A stretch of DNA of 64,000 nucleotides from Polyangium fumosum (GTDB taxonomy: Bacteria; Myxococcota_A; Polyangia; Polyangiales; Polyangiaceae): the NCBI RefSeq assembly GCF_005144585.1, contig NZ_SSMQ01000007.1:1-64000 (forward strand), in the 5' to 3' direction. This document shows positions 7,619 to 16,009 of the stretch, piece after piece (position 1 is the first letter of the stretch; each line of letters begins with the position of its first letter). The translations under genes were made by a program, and so were the position numbers. A model generated the notes under the pieces. The model saw nothing but the letters and a program-made list of their open reading frames with translations, did not search any database and was not told the origin of the DNA.

Positions 7619-9130
7619 TCAGGGCGGCGACGTTCCGGCCTCCAAACCCGCGTCCGCTGCCCCCGCGTCATCCGGGACACACTGCATCACGGAGAGCTTC
7701 ATCGCCTTGCCGGCCGGCCGCGCCACGAGCAGCGCCGCCCGCGTCGCCGCCAGCACCTCCCCGTTCCCGAGCACCGGCTCCGGCCGCAGCTCCCCCACGA
7801 GCTCGCCCCGCGGCGTCATCGTCCCGATCCGCGTCGCCCCTGACAACGACGAGACGGAAAGCCAGCCCGGCATGAGGTCCGGCACGCCCGCCGAGCTCGG
7901 CTCTTCGGTGAGCAGCTTCGCCTCCCCCACCCCGGACAAACGCACCCACACGCTCATGACGCGCCCCCCGCTCGACCCGCTCGGCGTGTCGTCGTCCCGG
8001 TACGTCACGACCATCCCCCCGTCCTCGCTCGGCTCGACGTCGAAGGCGAGCGCGTGCCCGTCCTTCGGGGTCACCGCGCGCGGCAGGGCCACCGCCACGC
8101 CGTGCTCGTCGAGCGGCACCACCTCGATCCACCGCGGCGCGATCGCCTCCCCCACGAGCCCCGTGTCCTCGTCCTTGGGCTTCCGCGCCGTGCCCACGAC
8201 CGCATACGCGAGCCAGAGGCCACCCGGCCGGGACGCGAGCCGCGGCGTCTCCGCGTCCTGCTTGGGGGGCGAGACGGGCCGCGGCTCGCCCTTGCCCTTC
8301 ATCGTCTCCGGGTCGAACGGGGCCAGCATCACCATCGTTTGCTTGCCGTCCTTGCTCACGTCGTCCCAGACCACGACCGCGCCCGCGCCCGACGCGGCGA
8401 GGTCCACCGCGAGCGACTCGTCCCGCCCCTCGCTGAGCTCCGGCCCCCACGTGACCTGCTCGCCGCTCACCCGGGCCAGCCGGATCGCGCGCCCGCCCGC
8501 GTTCGGCTCGAGCATCGCCGCGAGCACCGAGCCCTTGTACCCGCTCACGGTCGGGGCATCGAAATCCCCGCGGCTGCGCCCGAGGCGCACGAGCTTCCCG
8601 CCACGCCCGTCGAAGCCGAGCGTCACGACCATGGCCACGGACCCGCCCTCCCCGTCGCGCAACGCGCCCAGGGCGAACCCGCCGTCGAACGTCGTGCCGC
8701 GCCCGAGCTCCACGGCGAACGGCGAGAGCTCGTCGAACTCCTCCTCGTCGTGGGTCGACGTGGGGGGCATCGGCTCCCCTCCAGCGTCCGGCGCCCCAGG
8801 CCCCCGCCCTGCATCCGGCGCCTTGGGCGCCTTCGCCGCCTGCGGCTCCCCGACGACGAACGGTTCGGCGGAGACGGCCGTGCACCGGGGCGGCGGAGGT
8901 TTGTCCTCGACCAGCGCCGCGTCCGCCTCCCCGGCGTCGACGCCCGGTCGCGCCGCGCCCGGGTCGCCGCGGCTGCCCCAATACCGCACCCCGACGATGA
9001 CGATCGCGATCACGAAGGCCGCGAGCGCCGCGCCCGCGAGCCCGCTGCCGGCGTCGCGGGGCTCGGTCGGGTCTTTGGGGGAGGGTTTCGGCGGGATTTT
9101 CGGAGCGATTTTCGGGGAGATCGGGGGCAT
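7619..9130 (-). CDS. Single-pass membrane protein with large extracytoplasmic domain
   Basis: 503 residues. A Pro/Lys-rich N terminus of about 30 residues is followed by one membrane helix (LAGAALAAFVIAIVIVGVRY), an Asp/Ala/Pro-rich linker and a domain of about 370 residues. The domain has repeated short strands of the type GGRAIRLARVSG, GAGAVVVWDD and GGLWLAYAVVG, which suggests a beta-propeller or similar all-beta fold. Two runs of DAG residues in linkers (PDAGRGPGAPDAGGEP) are typical of myxobacterial exported proteins. It lies directly upstream of the sigma factor gene, so it may be its membrane partner, but no anti-sigma motif is visible. Function unknown. Confidence 0.7.
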   Translation of the reverse strand: MPPISPKIAPKIPPKPSPKDPTEPRDAGSGLAGAALAAFVIAIVIVGVRYWGSRGDPGAARPGVDAGEADAALVEDKPPPPRCTAVSAEPFVVGEPQAAKAPKAPDAGRGPGAPDAGGEPMPPTSTHDEEEFDELSPFAVELGRGTTFDGGFALGALRDGEGGSVAMVVTLGFDGRGGKLVRLGRSRGDFDAPTVSGYKGSVLAAMLEPNAGGRAIRLARVSGEQVTWGPELSEGRDESLAVDLAASGAGAVVVWDDVSKDGKQTMVMLAPFDPETMKGKGEPRPVSPPKQDAETPRLASRPGGLWLAYAVVGTARKPKDEDTGLVGEAIAPRWIEVVPLDEHGVAVALPRAVTPKDGHALAFDVEPSEDGGMVVTYRDDDTPSGSSGGRVMSVWVRLSGVGEAKLLTEEPSSAGVPDLMPGWLSVSSLSGATRIGTMTPRGELVGELRPEPVLGNGEVLAATRAALLVARPAGKAMKLSVMQCVPDDAGAADAGLEAGTSPP

Positions 9131-9172
9131 GGGGTGGGGTGCGGGAGGAAAAACGTTTTTCAGGACGAGCGA

Positions 9173-9394
9173 CTAGGCATCGATCGGCTCGTCCTCGACC
9201 TCGCCGAAGAGCTCGCTGATGTCGAGCTCGACGGCCTCGAAGGGTTCGGCGCGGACGCGTTCACGGACGGGCCATTCTTGGGGCGCCTCGGGGACACCCT
9301 CGCGACGCCAGCCGACGTGCCGCCGCTCTTCCTCGGGGATCACGAGCAGGTCCTCGATCGTCGCCGGCTTGCTCTTCCGCGCAGGGGACCCCAT
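9173..9394 (-). pseudogene. Truncated Uma2-like N terminus
   Basis: The short frame starts MGSPARKSKPATIEDLLVIP followed by EEERRH. This looks like the start of myxobacterial Uma2-family proteins (a PD-(D/E)XK nuclease-like family abundant in these genomes), where the sequence normally continues with a Glu-Leu-Ile-Asp-Gly stretch into the nuclease fold. Here the similarity stops after the ERRH motif. The rest (about 45 residues) is acidic and unrelated, and no nuclease core follows in any frame, so it appears to be a decayed fragment. An upstream ATG at 9430 is in frame. Uma2 recognition is from memory of family N termini, so the call is moderate. Confidence 0.45.
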
Positions 9395-9511
9395 GCCCGC
9401 CATCTTGCGCCCCTCCTCCGGCCTGCGCAACGCGCCTCGTTCGCCCTCGGTTCTCCCGACGAGACCATGAATTTCTCGCGTCCGAGCCGCCGCGCCCCCT
9501 AAAATCCGCGC

Positions 9512-11446
9512 ATGCGTCCTTCGCTTGCTGCGCGCGTCTTCTGCGCGTTCGCCCTTGTCCTCGTGTCGTTCCTGACGTTCGCATCGTGCGGCTCACGGAC
9601 CGGGGACCTCGATCTCTACGCCACGGGCGGCGGCACGAGCTGCGGCGCGATCGGCGAGAGCTGCGGCCTGCCCGGCGATTGCTGCGAAGGCTTCTCCTGC
9701 AACGACGAGATCTGCAAGCCGGAGCAGATCTGCAAGCCCGACGGGCTCGCCTGCGAGACCACCGTCGACTGCTGCAACCTCGACTGCATCAACGGCTTCT
9801 GCGGCGGCGTTTCGTGCACACCCAACGGCCTCGCCTGCACCGAGAACGCCGCGTGTTGCGACCTCGACTGCTGGCAGGGCTTCTGCGGCGGCATCGAGTG
9901 CAAGCCCGACGGCTTCGCGTGCAAGGGCCCGCAGGACTGCTGCGGCTTCCAGTGTACCAACGGCTTCTGCGGCCCCGCCGTCTGCAAGCCCCAGGGCGCC
10001 ACCTGCTTCGCCGACGGCGACTGCTGCGGCGGCGGCTGCACGCAAAACGTCTGCGGCTCGGCGTGTCAGCAGGACGGGTTCGTCTGCACGAACCCCTCCC
10101 AGTGCTGCTCCGGCCTCTGCACCGAGGGCGTCTGCGGCACGGGCTCCTGCAACCCGAACGGCGCGCCTTGCCAGGTCGCCGCCGAGTGCTGCGCCGGCTT
10201 CTGCCCCGGCGGCGTCTGCAGCTTCCAGCAGTGCGGCCCCAACGGCACGGCTTGCGGCTCCCCCTTTGATTGCTGCTCCAACGTCTGCGAGGGCGGCATC
10301 TGCGGCGGCGGCCCCTGCAAGGGCGACGGCGCCGCGTGCACCGCGTCGGGCCAGTGCTGCACGGGCTTCTGCGACCCGAAGACGCACCGCTGCGGCTTCG
10401 GCCAGTGCCAACCCGACAACACCTCCTGCGAGTTCCACGACCAGTGCTGCTCGGGCTTCTGCGATCCGCAGAGCGAACGCTGCGGCTTCGGCCAGTGCCA
10501 GCCCGACGGCAACGTTTGCCAGAACGACTTCGAGTGCTGCGCGGGCTTCTGCAACCCGGAGACCCAGATCTGCGGCTTCGGCCAGTGCCAGCCCGAGGGC
10601 TTCTTCTGCCAGAACGACTTCGAGTGCTGCTCGAACAACTGCAACCTCTCGACCTTCTCGTGCGACTTCGGCGGCTGCACGCCCGACGGCCTGTTCTGCG
10701 TCAACGACTTCGAGTGCTGCGCGGGCTTCTGTGATCCGCTCTCGAGTAGCTGCGGCATCGGGCAGTGCTTCCCCAACGGCTTCGGCTGCAAGTTCGGGGA
10801 GGAGTGCTGCTCCGGCCTCTGCGATCCGGGCGGGTTCTGCACGGTCGGCGAATGCCAGCCCGACGGGTTCTTCTGCGACAACGGCTTCGACTGCTGCTCG
10901 GCCTTCTGCGATCCGAACTTCTTCACCTGCGGCTTCAGCCAGTGCCAGCCCGACGGCTTCCCCTGCGACGGGCCCGGTCAGTGCTGCAACGGCACCTGCA
11001 CGAACGGCCTCTGCGGCGCGGCGCAGTGCAAGCTCGACGGCTTCCCCTGCAACGGGAGCGGCGAGTGCTGCACGAACGTCTGCCAGAACGGCATCTGCGG
11101 CGCAGGCTCGTGTTTGCCCACGGGATCGAACTGCGTGAGTGATCCGCAGTGCTGCGTTGGCCTCGCGTGCAACGGCGGCCACTGCGGCGTGCCGCCCGTC
11201 GACGCGGGGACGTGCAGCCTCGATCCGGGCGGCACGCCGTGCTCGCAGTGCATCGTGGGGAGCTGCTGCGCGCAGACCGAGAACTGCCTGACGAACCCGC
11301 AGTGCGCGTCGAGCCTGAGCTGCTACCAGCGCTGCACCGTCGGCGGCGGCACACCCGCGAGCTGCCAGCAGCAGTGCTGCACCGGCAACCTCTGCACCCA
11401 GTGGTCGAACTGCGTCGCGCAGAGCTGCGCCGGCCCCTGCTTCTGA
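9512..11446 (+). CDS. Lipoprotein with 18 tandem six-cysteine (cystine-knot-like) modules
   Basis: 644 residues. A signal peptide with lipobox FASC is followed by 18 consecutive modules of about 28-30 residues, then a C-terminal Cys-rich domain of about 75 residues. Each module has the order C-x5/6-C-x5-CC-x3/4-C-x4/6-C, typically with CQPDGFFC, ECCSGFC and CGFGQ segments. Six cysteines with a central CC match the spacing of inhibitor-cystine-knot (knottin) folds. Modules 9-15 are most alike and probably arose by recent duplication. The predicted product is a rigid, disulfide-rich rod on the outer membrane or cell surface, possibly for adhesion or protection. Related Cys-rich lipoproteins occur in myxobacteria, but no function can be read from the sequence. 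Confidence 0.85.
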   Translation: MRPSLAARVFCAFALVLVSFLTFASCGSRTGDLDLYATGGGTSCGAIGESCGLPGDCCEGFSCNDEICKPEQICKPDGLACETTVDCCNLDCINGFCGGVSCTPNGLACTENAACCDLDCWQGFCGGIECKPDGFACKGPQDCCGFQCTNGFCGPAVCKPQGATCFADGDCCGGGCTQNVCGSACQQDGFVCTNPSQCCSGLCTEGVCGTGSCNPNGAPCQVAAECCAGFCPGGVCSFQQCGPNGTACGSPFDCCSNVCEGGICGGGPCKGDGAACTASGQCCTGFCDPKTHRCGFGQCQPDNTSCEFHDQCCSGFCDPQSERCGFGQCQPDGNVCQNDFECCAGFCNPETQICGFGQCQPEGFFCQNDFECCSNNCNLSTFSCDFGGCTPDGLFCVNDFECCAGFCDPLSSSCGIGQCFPNGFGCKFGEECCSGLCDPGGFCTVGECQPDGFFCDNGFDCCSAFCDPNFFTCGFSQCQPDGFPCDGPGQCCNGTCTNGLCGAAQCKLDGFPCNGSGECCTNVCQNGICGAGSCLPTGSNCVSDPQCCVGLACNGGHCGVPPVDAGTCSLDPGGTPCSQCIVGSCCAQTENCLTNPQCASSLSCYQRCTVGGGTPASCQQQCCTGNLCTQWSNCVAQSCAGPCF

Positions 11447-11468
11447 TCGCGGCTCCCGCGCGCCGCCG

Positions 11469-11918
11469 CTAGCGCTTCGACGGCGACGAGCGCGGCGGCG
11501 GCGTGGGGAGATCCTCGCCGCGCAGGTGCGCGATCGCCTGCGCCTCGTCGTCGAACACCGGGATCTGGACCCGGCCGGCGCTCGCCTCCTCGCGCGTCCT
11601 GCGCATGGCCTGCAGCTTCCCGACCGCGGTCTTCACGAGGATCGCGTTCCGGGAGAAGCCCATGAGGACTTCCATCATCAGCGGGCGGATGATGTCCATC
11701 GCCGTGTCGTCGGTCATCATCGGAGCTTCCCGCGTGTCCAGCATCACGCCGACGCCCTTGCGTTCCCGCAGCGGGACGCGGAAGCGAAACTCGCTCGCGA
11801 GCCGTTCGAGGATCACGTTCGCGCCGACCACAGCCATCGGCGCCGTGGTCCGTCGCACGCGAATGAACCCCGGTTCCCGCGTGACGATCGCGAACGCGCT
11901 GCGGAACAGCTCTTCCAT
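11469..11918 (-). CDS. STAS/SpoIIAA-like protein
   Basis: 149 residues from the ATG at 11918; the frame is open further upstream but the extension looks non-coding. The pattern of short strands and helices (VRRTTAPMAVVGANVILERL, GVGVMLDTREAP, FSRNAILVKTAVGKLQAM, QIPVFDDEAQAIAHL) resembles the SpoIIAA/STAS-like proteins common in myxobacteria, which usually act in signalling or lipid binding. There is no obvious phosphorylatable Ser in the expected loop. The gene converges on the Cys-rich lipoprotein gene and is divergent from mepA. The Pro/Ser-rich C-terminal tail (about 12 residues) is disordered. Similar folds are seen at 50576-50980 and in the C terminus of the kinase at 51011-52396. Family level only. 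Confidence 0.55.
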   Translation of the reverse strand: MEELFRSAFAIVTREPGFIRVRRTTAPMAVVGANVILERLASEFRFRVPLRERKGVGVMLDTREAPMMTDDTAMDIIRPLMMEVLMGFSRNAILVKTAVGKLQAMRRTREEASAGRVQIPVFDDEAQAIAHLRGEDLPTPPPRSSPSKR

Positions 11919-12040
11919 GCCAGCTCGATGGTGGCCTCCCGCGTGAGGCGTCGCAAGGCCGCCTGGCCTCTTCCCGCGACACGCGTCCGATGCTTCCATG
12001 CGCGCCGCGCCTCGGCGTAGCCTCGCCTCGTCCACTCGTC

Positions 12041-12892
12041 ATGCGTCCTCGCGCTTCCCTCCTCGTGCTTTGTGCCGCGCTCGTGCTCCTGCTCGTCGGG
12101 TGCATGGGCACGCCGACGCCGCTCGCGCCGGGTTTGTCGGGGTCCGTGGGTTTGCCCCACGCGGGCGTGCTCACGGGCGCGACCGCGCTGCCCGAGCGTG
12201 GCGCCGGGTATCGGCTGCTGCGCAACACGAGCGCTCGGTACGGCACGCCGCGCCTCGTCGAGACGGTCAAGCGCGCCGCCCGCGAGGTCGCGGCCTTCCG
12301 CCCCGGCGCGCCGCTGCTCGTCGGGGATCTCTCGAACCGCCAGGGCGGCTTCCGCAACGGCCATCGCTCGCATCGCACGGGCCGGGACGTCGACCTGCTC
12401 CTCTACTGCACGACGCCCGACGGCCGCTCCATCCCGAGCCCTGGGTTCGTCCGGTTCGGGGCGGACGGCCTCGCGGAGACCGAGGACAAGCGCCTGCCGT
12501 TCGTCCGGTTCGACACCGAGCGCAACTGGCAGCTCGTGAAGGCGCTCGTCAGCTCGCCCGAGGCCGACGTCGAGTGGCTCTTCCTCGCGCGCTGGCTCGA
12601 AGCGCTGCTCATCGAGCATGCGCGGGCGCGGGGCGAGGATCCAGAGATCGTCTGGCGCGCGGAGAACGTCTTGCTCCAGCCGAAGGACAGCGCGCCGCAC
12701 GACGATCACATCCACCTCCGCGTCGCGTGCGCGCCGACCGAGGCGGTGGCCGGCTGCGAGGGCCGTGGACCTGCGTGGCCGTGGCTCCCGGCGCCGCTCG
12801 CGCTCGAGCCGTGGAGCGACGCAGAGGCGCTCGCGGCGCTCCTCGACGATCTCCTCCCGGGCAAGCCCGAGGCGGCGACCGGGACACGATGA
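12041..12892 (+). CDS. mepA: Penicillin-insensitive murein endopeptidase (MepA-like, M74) lipoprotein
   Basis: 283 residues with a lipoprotein signal (LLLVGC). The M74/LAS metallopeptidase signatures are complete. HRSHRTGRDVD supplies His108, His111 and Asp118, and PHDDHIHLR supplies His220, Asp221, His223 and His225, matching the E. coli MepA zinc and catalytic residues in order and spacing. MepA cleaves D-alanyl-meso-diaminopimelyl cross-links in peptidoglycan in the periplasm. E. coli MepA is soluble, so the lipid anchor points to a membrane-bound version. The start is the ATG at 12041, directly before the signal peptide. The stop overlaps the methyltransferase start by ATGA. Confidence 0.88.
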   Translation: MRPRASLLVLCAALVLLLVGCMGTPTPLAPGLSGSVGLPHAGVLTGATALPERGAGYRLLRNTSARYGTPRLVETVKRAAREVAAFRPGAPLLVGDLSNRQGGFRNGHRSHRTGRDVDLLLYCTTPDGRSIPSPGFVRFGADGLAETEDKRLPFVRFDTERNWQLVKALVSSPEADVEWLFLARWLEALLIEHARARGEDPEIVWRAENVLLQPKDSAPHDDHIHLRVACAPTEAVAGCEGRGPAWPWLPAPLALEPWSDAEALAALLDDLLPGKPEAATGTR

Positions 12893-13803
12893 ACCTCCTC
12901 GCGCACGGCGACGCGGCCGACGTCTGCGCCGCGCTCGCGCCGGACGTCTCCTTCGACCTCGTCTACCTCGATCCACCGTACGGCGTGGGCACGTCGATGA
13001 CGGCGCGTACGGCGCTCGGACAAACCCGGGGCAAGAAACAAGCGTCGGGGGGCCCGGTGGCGTACGAGGATCGTTACGATCCGGAGAGCCTCGTGGCGAT
13101 GCTCCTGCCGCGGCTCGAGGTGATCCGCGGCAGGATGAGCCGGGGCGCCACGATCTACGTGCACCTCGATCATCGCACCGTGCACGAGGTGAAGGTCGCT
13201 TGTGATCGCCTCTTCGGCCGGGGCGCGTTCCTCGGCGAGGTCATCTGGACGCCTGGCAACGGCAGCCGCGGCGCGCGTGGGTTCACGGTCACGCACCAGA
13301 CGCTCTTGCTCTACGTCCGGGATCCACGGGAGCGCCGGGAGGTCGTCTACAACGCGGGCGACCCGATCCTGCGGGAGCCGTACGCGGCGACGAGCCTGGA
13401 GATGCACTTCCGGCATCGGGACGAGGCGGGCCGCCTGTACCGCGAGCGTGTGGTGAATGGCCGGGCGTACCGGTACTACGCGGACGAGGGGCGGCGGCTC
13501 GGCAGTGTTTGGACCGACGTGCCGGCGATGGTGGCGAATACGCCGCTGCGCGTCGAAGGGACGGGGTACCCGACGCAGAAGCCGGAGCGGCTCTTGGAGC
13601 GCATCATCCGGGCGTCGAGCCGGGAGGGCGCGACGGTGGCGGACCTCATGTGTGGAAGCGGGACCACACTTGTAGCGGCGGCGAAGCTGGGTCGACGGTT
13701 CGTGGGTGGTGACGTGAGTCACCTGGCGGTCGACCTTTCTGCGAGACGCCTCACTTCAGAAAAGATTCCGTTTGTCCGCGCGGGCGATGTATCGTTCGCC
13801 TGA
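12889..13803 (+). CDS. Beta-class DNA methyltransferase (N6-adenine or N4-cytosine), orphan
   Basis: 304 residues. Motif IV DPPYG (Asp28-Pro-Pro-Tyr31) lies near the N terminus and the SAM-binding motif I (DLMCGSGTTLVAAAKLGRRF, about residue 252 onward) near the C terminus. The target-recognition region lies between them. This IV-to-I order defines the beta class, as in YhdJ and CcrM-like enzymes. QKPERLLERII precedes motif I, as in the family. The start overlaps the mepA stop (ATGA), so translation is coupled to a cell-wall hydrolase gene. No restriction endonuclease or specificity gene is nearby, so it is probably an epigenetic orphan. Recognition sequence unknown. Confidence 0.88.
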   Translation: MNLLAHGDAADVCAALAPDVSFDLVYLDPPYGVGTSMTARTALGQTRGKKQASGGPVAYEDRYDPESLVAMLLPRLEVIRGRMSRGATIYVHLDHRTVHEVKVACDRLFGRGAFLGEVIWTPGNGSRGARGFTVTHQTLLLYVRDPRERREVVYNAGDPILREPYAATSLEMHFRHRDEAGRLYRERVVNGRAYRYYADEGRRLGSVWTDVPAMVANTPLRVEGTGYPTQKPERLLERIIRASSREGATVADLMCGSGTTLVAAAKLGRRFVGGDVSHLAVDLSARRLTSEKIPFVRAGDVSFA

Positions 13804-13957
13804 AAAAAGTTGTGGACGATCGGCTCTCTCAACACACGCAGATTTTGGTGACCGAGCATCCTCACACTACTGGAGGGTGTTGGGTTGACCACACGCGTGA
13901 TGACGGGGGGGACGGGGGGCTGACGTCGGGGCAGCTTTGAACTGAGGAGAAAGAGCC

Positions 13958-14527
13958 ATGGATTTCGGAAAGAGCTTGCTCCGGGCGCTCCCTTGCGTTG
14001 CGGCGCTGGCCGGGCTGACGGGGTGCGGGGTGTCCCCGGGGGATACGTGGATCTATCGGGTTTCGTTCGGGGAGACGGATTCGAACAGCGGGTGCTGGTA
14101 TCCGGAGACGGATCCGCCGCCGAACAAGGAGAACGATAGCTCGACGCTCCGCGGCACGGGCACGTGGATCGTGTACGCGAGCATCGAGGACAAGATTTAC
14201 CTCGATACGGGCGCCATTACGCTGGAAGGCGCCGAGTCGGATGAAGGGTTCACGTTCTCCGGCAAGGTGGTCGACGTGGACTTCGACATGGCGGATGGGA
14301 CCGGATCCAAGCGCACCACGACCGTCACGTCGACGATCAACATCATCACGGATGGGAACGCGATCTCCGGCGAGGCCGTCCAGAAGACCTCGTACGCGTG
14401 CTCGGGCTCGACCTGCGGGGACAAGATCCCGAGCTGCACCGAGACAAGCCCGTTCGTCGGCACCTACATCGAGGATGTCGAGCTCAAATACGACATTAGC
14501 GGCGGCAGCGCTGCGCCGTCTCCCTAA
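13958..14527 (+). CDS. Small lipoprotein of unknown function
   Basis: 189 residues with a good ribosome site (GAGGAGAAAG) and a lipoprotein signal peptide (lipobox LTGC). The mature part is acidic and Thr/Ser-rich, with strands such as GTWIVYASIEDKIYLDTGA and TTTVTSTINIITDG, suggesting a beta-sandwich. It has four cysteines near the C terminus (YACSGSTCGD and SCTETS) that could form disulfides. No known family is recognised. It is preceded by a 154-base intergenic region and overlaps by four bases the stop of the convergent RCC1-like gene. Confidence 0.75.
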   Translation: MDFGKSLLRALPCVAALAGLTGCGVSPGDTWIYRVSFGETDSNSGCWYPETDPPPNKENDSSTLRGTGTWIVYASIEDKIYLDTGAITLEGAESDEGFTFSGKVVDVDFDMADGTGSKRTTTVTSTINIITDGNAISGEAVQKTSYACSGSTCGDKIPSCTETSPFVGTYIEDVELKYDISGGSAAPSP

Positions 14528-16008
14528 GGCCAAACAACCGGTGTAGGCGTCAACTTGCTCACCGCGGTGTCATCACCGATCTGACCAAACGTGTTGTCGC
14601 CCCAGCATCGAACCCGCCCCCCCGTCAACAACGCACACGACGACGTCGTCGCCAACCCAAGCATCGTTGCCCCCTGCAGACCGATAGCCACTGGCTTTGA
14701 GGCATTTGTCTTTGTGCCATTGCCGAGCTGTCCAGTCGCATTCGATCCCCACAGGTAGGCCGTGCCCGCCGCTGTGGCTCCGGTGAAGTTGTAGGCCAGC
14801 GCGATAGAATCGGCTCCGGTCACATCGACGGATACTGGCGCTGATGCGTTCAGAAACCCGCCAGTACCAAGCTGACCTACGACATTCAGTCCCCAGCAAT
14901 AGAGGCCGAGCGGGTTCCTTGCACAGGAGAATTCTCCTCCGCACTGAACTTCGAGCACACCTGCCAAGTTCGAGACGTTGACCGGCGTAGAGCTGTCCGT
15001 TGTCGATCCGTTCCCGAGTTGTCCTTGGAAGTTACGCCCCCAGCACTGGACACTTCCGTCTTTCTTGAGAGCACAGGAATGGTTGGCTCCAGCGCAAACC
15101 TGCGCGTAACCGGTGCCCACCTGAACCGGCGTAGACAGGTACCCGCCTTGGCTGGTACCGACCTGCCCGTAGTTATTCGAGCCCCAGCAGCGCACACTGC
15201 CAACGACATCGACCATGCAGGTATGGCCGTCGCCTACGGATATTTGAGCGATATTCGAGACGCTGGCAACGAGCGTCGGGCTCGCGTTACCGTCCCCCCA
15301 GCACGCCACGGTACCGTTTGCCAGAACCGCGCAGGTCCTCGCAAGGTAGCTACCTCCTGACGTCCCCCCGCCATCCACCTGCTTCGCCGTCCCCGGCGCA
15401 GGCAAGTTCACCTTCGTCGGCTTCAACTGCGTCTGCAAATTTCCTGCACCCAGCTCCCCTTTTTCACCCCGTCCCCAACAATAAACCTCCCCCCCCTTCA
15501 GCACCGCGCAGTGATGATAGTACCCCCCCGCCACGCTGACCGGATCATTACAACTCCCCACCTTGCAAAACGCCGCACACGCATTCCCACACGCGCCACA
15601 ATGCGCCTTCGTCGTCCCCAAATCCGTCTCGCACCCTGGCGCTGCCGTGCAATCCCCCCACCCCGCGGCGCACGTAGACACGCACGTCCCCATCTCGCAG
15701 GCCGCCACCTGGTTCAATCCTGCTTGACAGTCCCCCGCATCCATGCATTCCGGCGGCGCCCCGCCGACCCCTCCACTCCCGCCGACCCCTCCACTCCCAC
15801 CGACGCCCCCGCTCCCGCCGACCCCTCCACTCCCGCCGGCGCCCCCGGCTCCATCTCCGCCGATCCCTCCGGCCCCGCCGCCACCTCCTCCCGCATCCGG
15901 CTCCCAGATCGTCGCCTCCTCCCAGCCGATGATCTGCTTGCACCCGTACCCACTCACCACCACCAGGGCCACCACGCCCGGCATCCACGTCGTCACGCGC
16001 GTTCGCAT
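14524..16008 (-). CDS. RCC1-repeat lipoprotein with Gly-rich linker
   Basis: 494 residues. The lipoprotein signal (VSGYGC) is followed by a Gly-rich linker built from SGGVGG units, then a Cys-rich segment (about 65 residues with 14 cysteines). The rest, about residues 150-490, is made of RCC1-type repeats recognisable by HHCAVLKGGEVYCWGRGEKG, HTCMVDVVGSVRCWG and SCALKKDGSVQCWG and their neighbours. This predicts a seven-bladed beta-propeller, disulfide-stabilised and exported. Such proteins are abundant in myxobacteria; ligands are generally unknown. It is one base downstream of the TPR protein gene and very likely in one operon with it. Confidence 0.85.
   Translation of the reverse strand: MRTRVTTWMPGVVALVVVSGYGCKQIIGWEEATIWEPDAGGGGGGAGGIGGDGAGGAGGSGGVGGSGGVGGSGGVGGSGGVGGAPPECMDAGDCQAGLNQVAACEMGTCVSTCAAGWGDCTAAPGCETDLGTTKAHCGACGNACAAFCKVGSCNDPVSVAGGYYHHCAVLKGGEVYCWGRGEKGELGAGNLQTQLKPTKVNLPAPGTAKQVDGGGTSGGSYLARTCAVLANGTVACWGDGNASPTLVASVSNIAQISVGDGHTCMVDVVGSVRCWGSNNYGQVGTSQGGYLSTPVQVGTGYAQVCAGANHSCALKKDGSVQCWGRNFQGQLGNGSTTDSSTPVNVSNLAGVLEVQCGGEFSCARNPLGLYCWGLNVVGQLGTGGFLNASAPVSVDVTGADSIALAYNFTGATAAGTAYLWGSNATGQLGNGTKTNASKPVAIGLQGATMLGLATTSSCALLTGGRVRCWGDNTFGQIGDDTAVSKLTPTPVVWP
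15761..15852. repeat. 18-bp coding tandem repeat (SGGVGG units)
   Basis: About five copies of an 18-base unit (plus-strand CCCGCCGACCCCTCCACT and variants) encode the Gly-rich linker between the lipid anchor and Cys-rich part of the RCC1 protein. Unit length is a multiple of three, so copy-number changes alter linker length without shifting the frame. Confidence 0.8.
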
Positions 16009-16009
16009 C

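Noticed and set aside
9593-11182. 529-codon open frame antisense to the Cys-rich lipoprotein
   Set aside because: Ala/Val/Glu-rich periodic sequence that simply mirrors the repeated Cys codons; no start context or domain.
12889-13803. Restriction-modification system
   Set aside because: No restriction endonuclease or specificity subunit on either side; the methyltransferase is treated as orphan.
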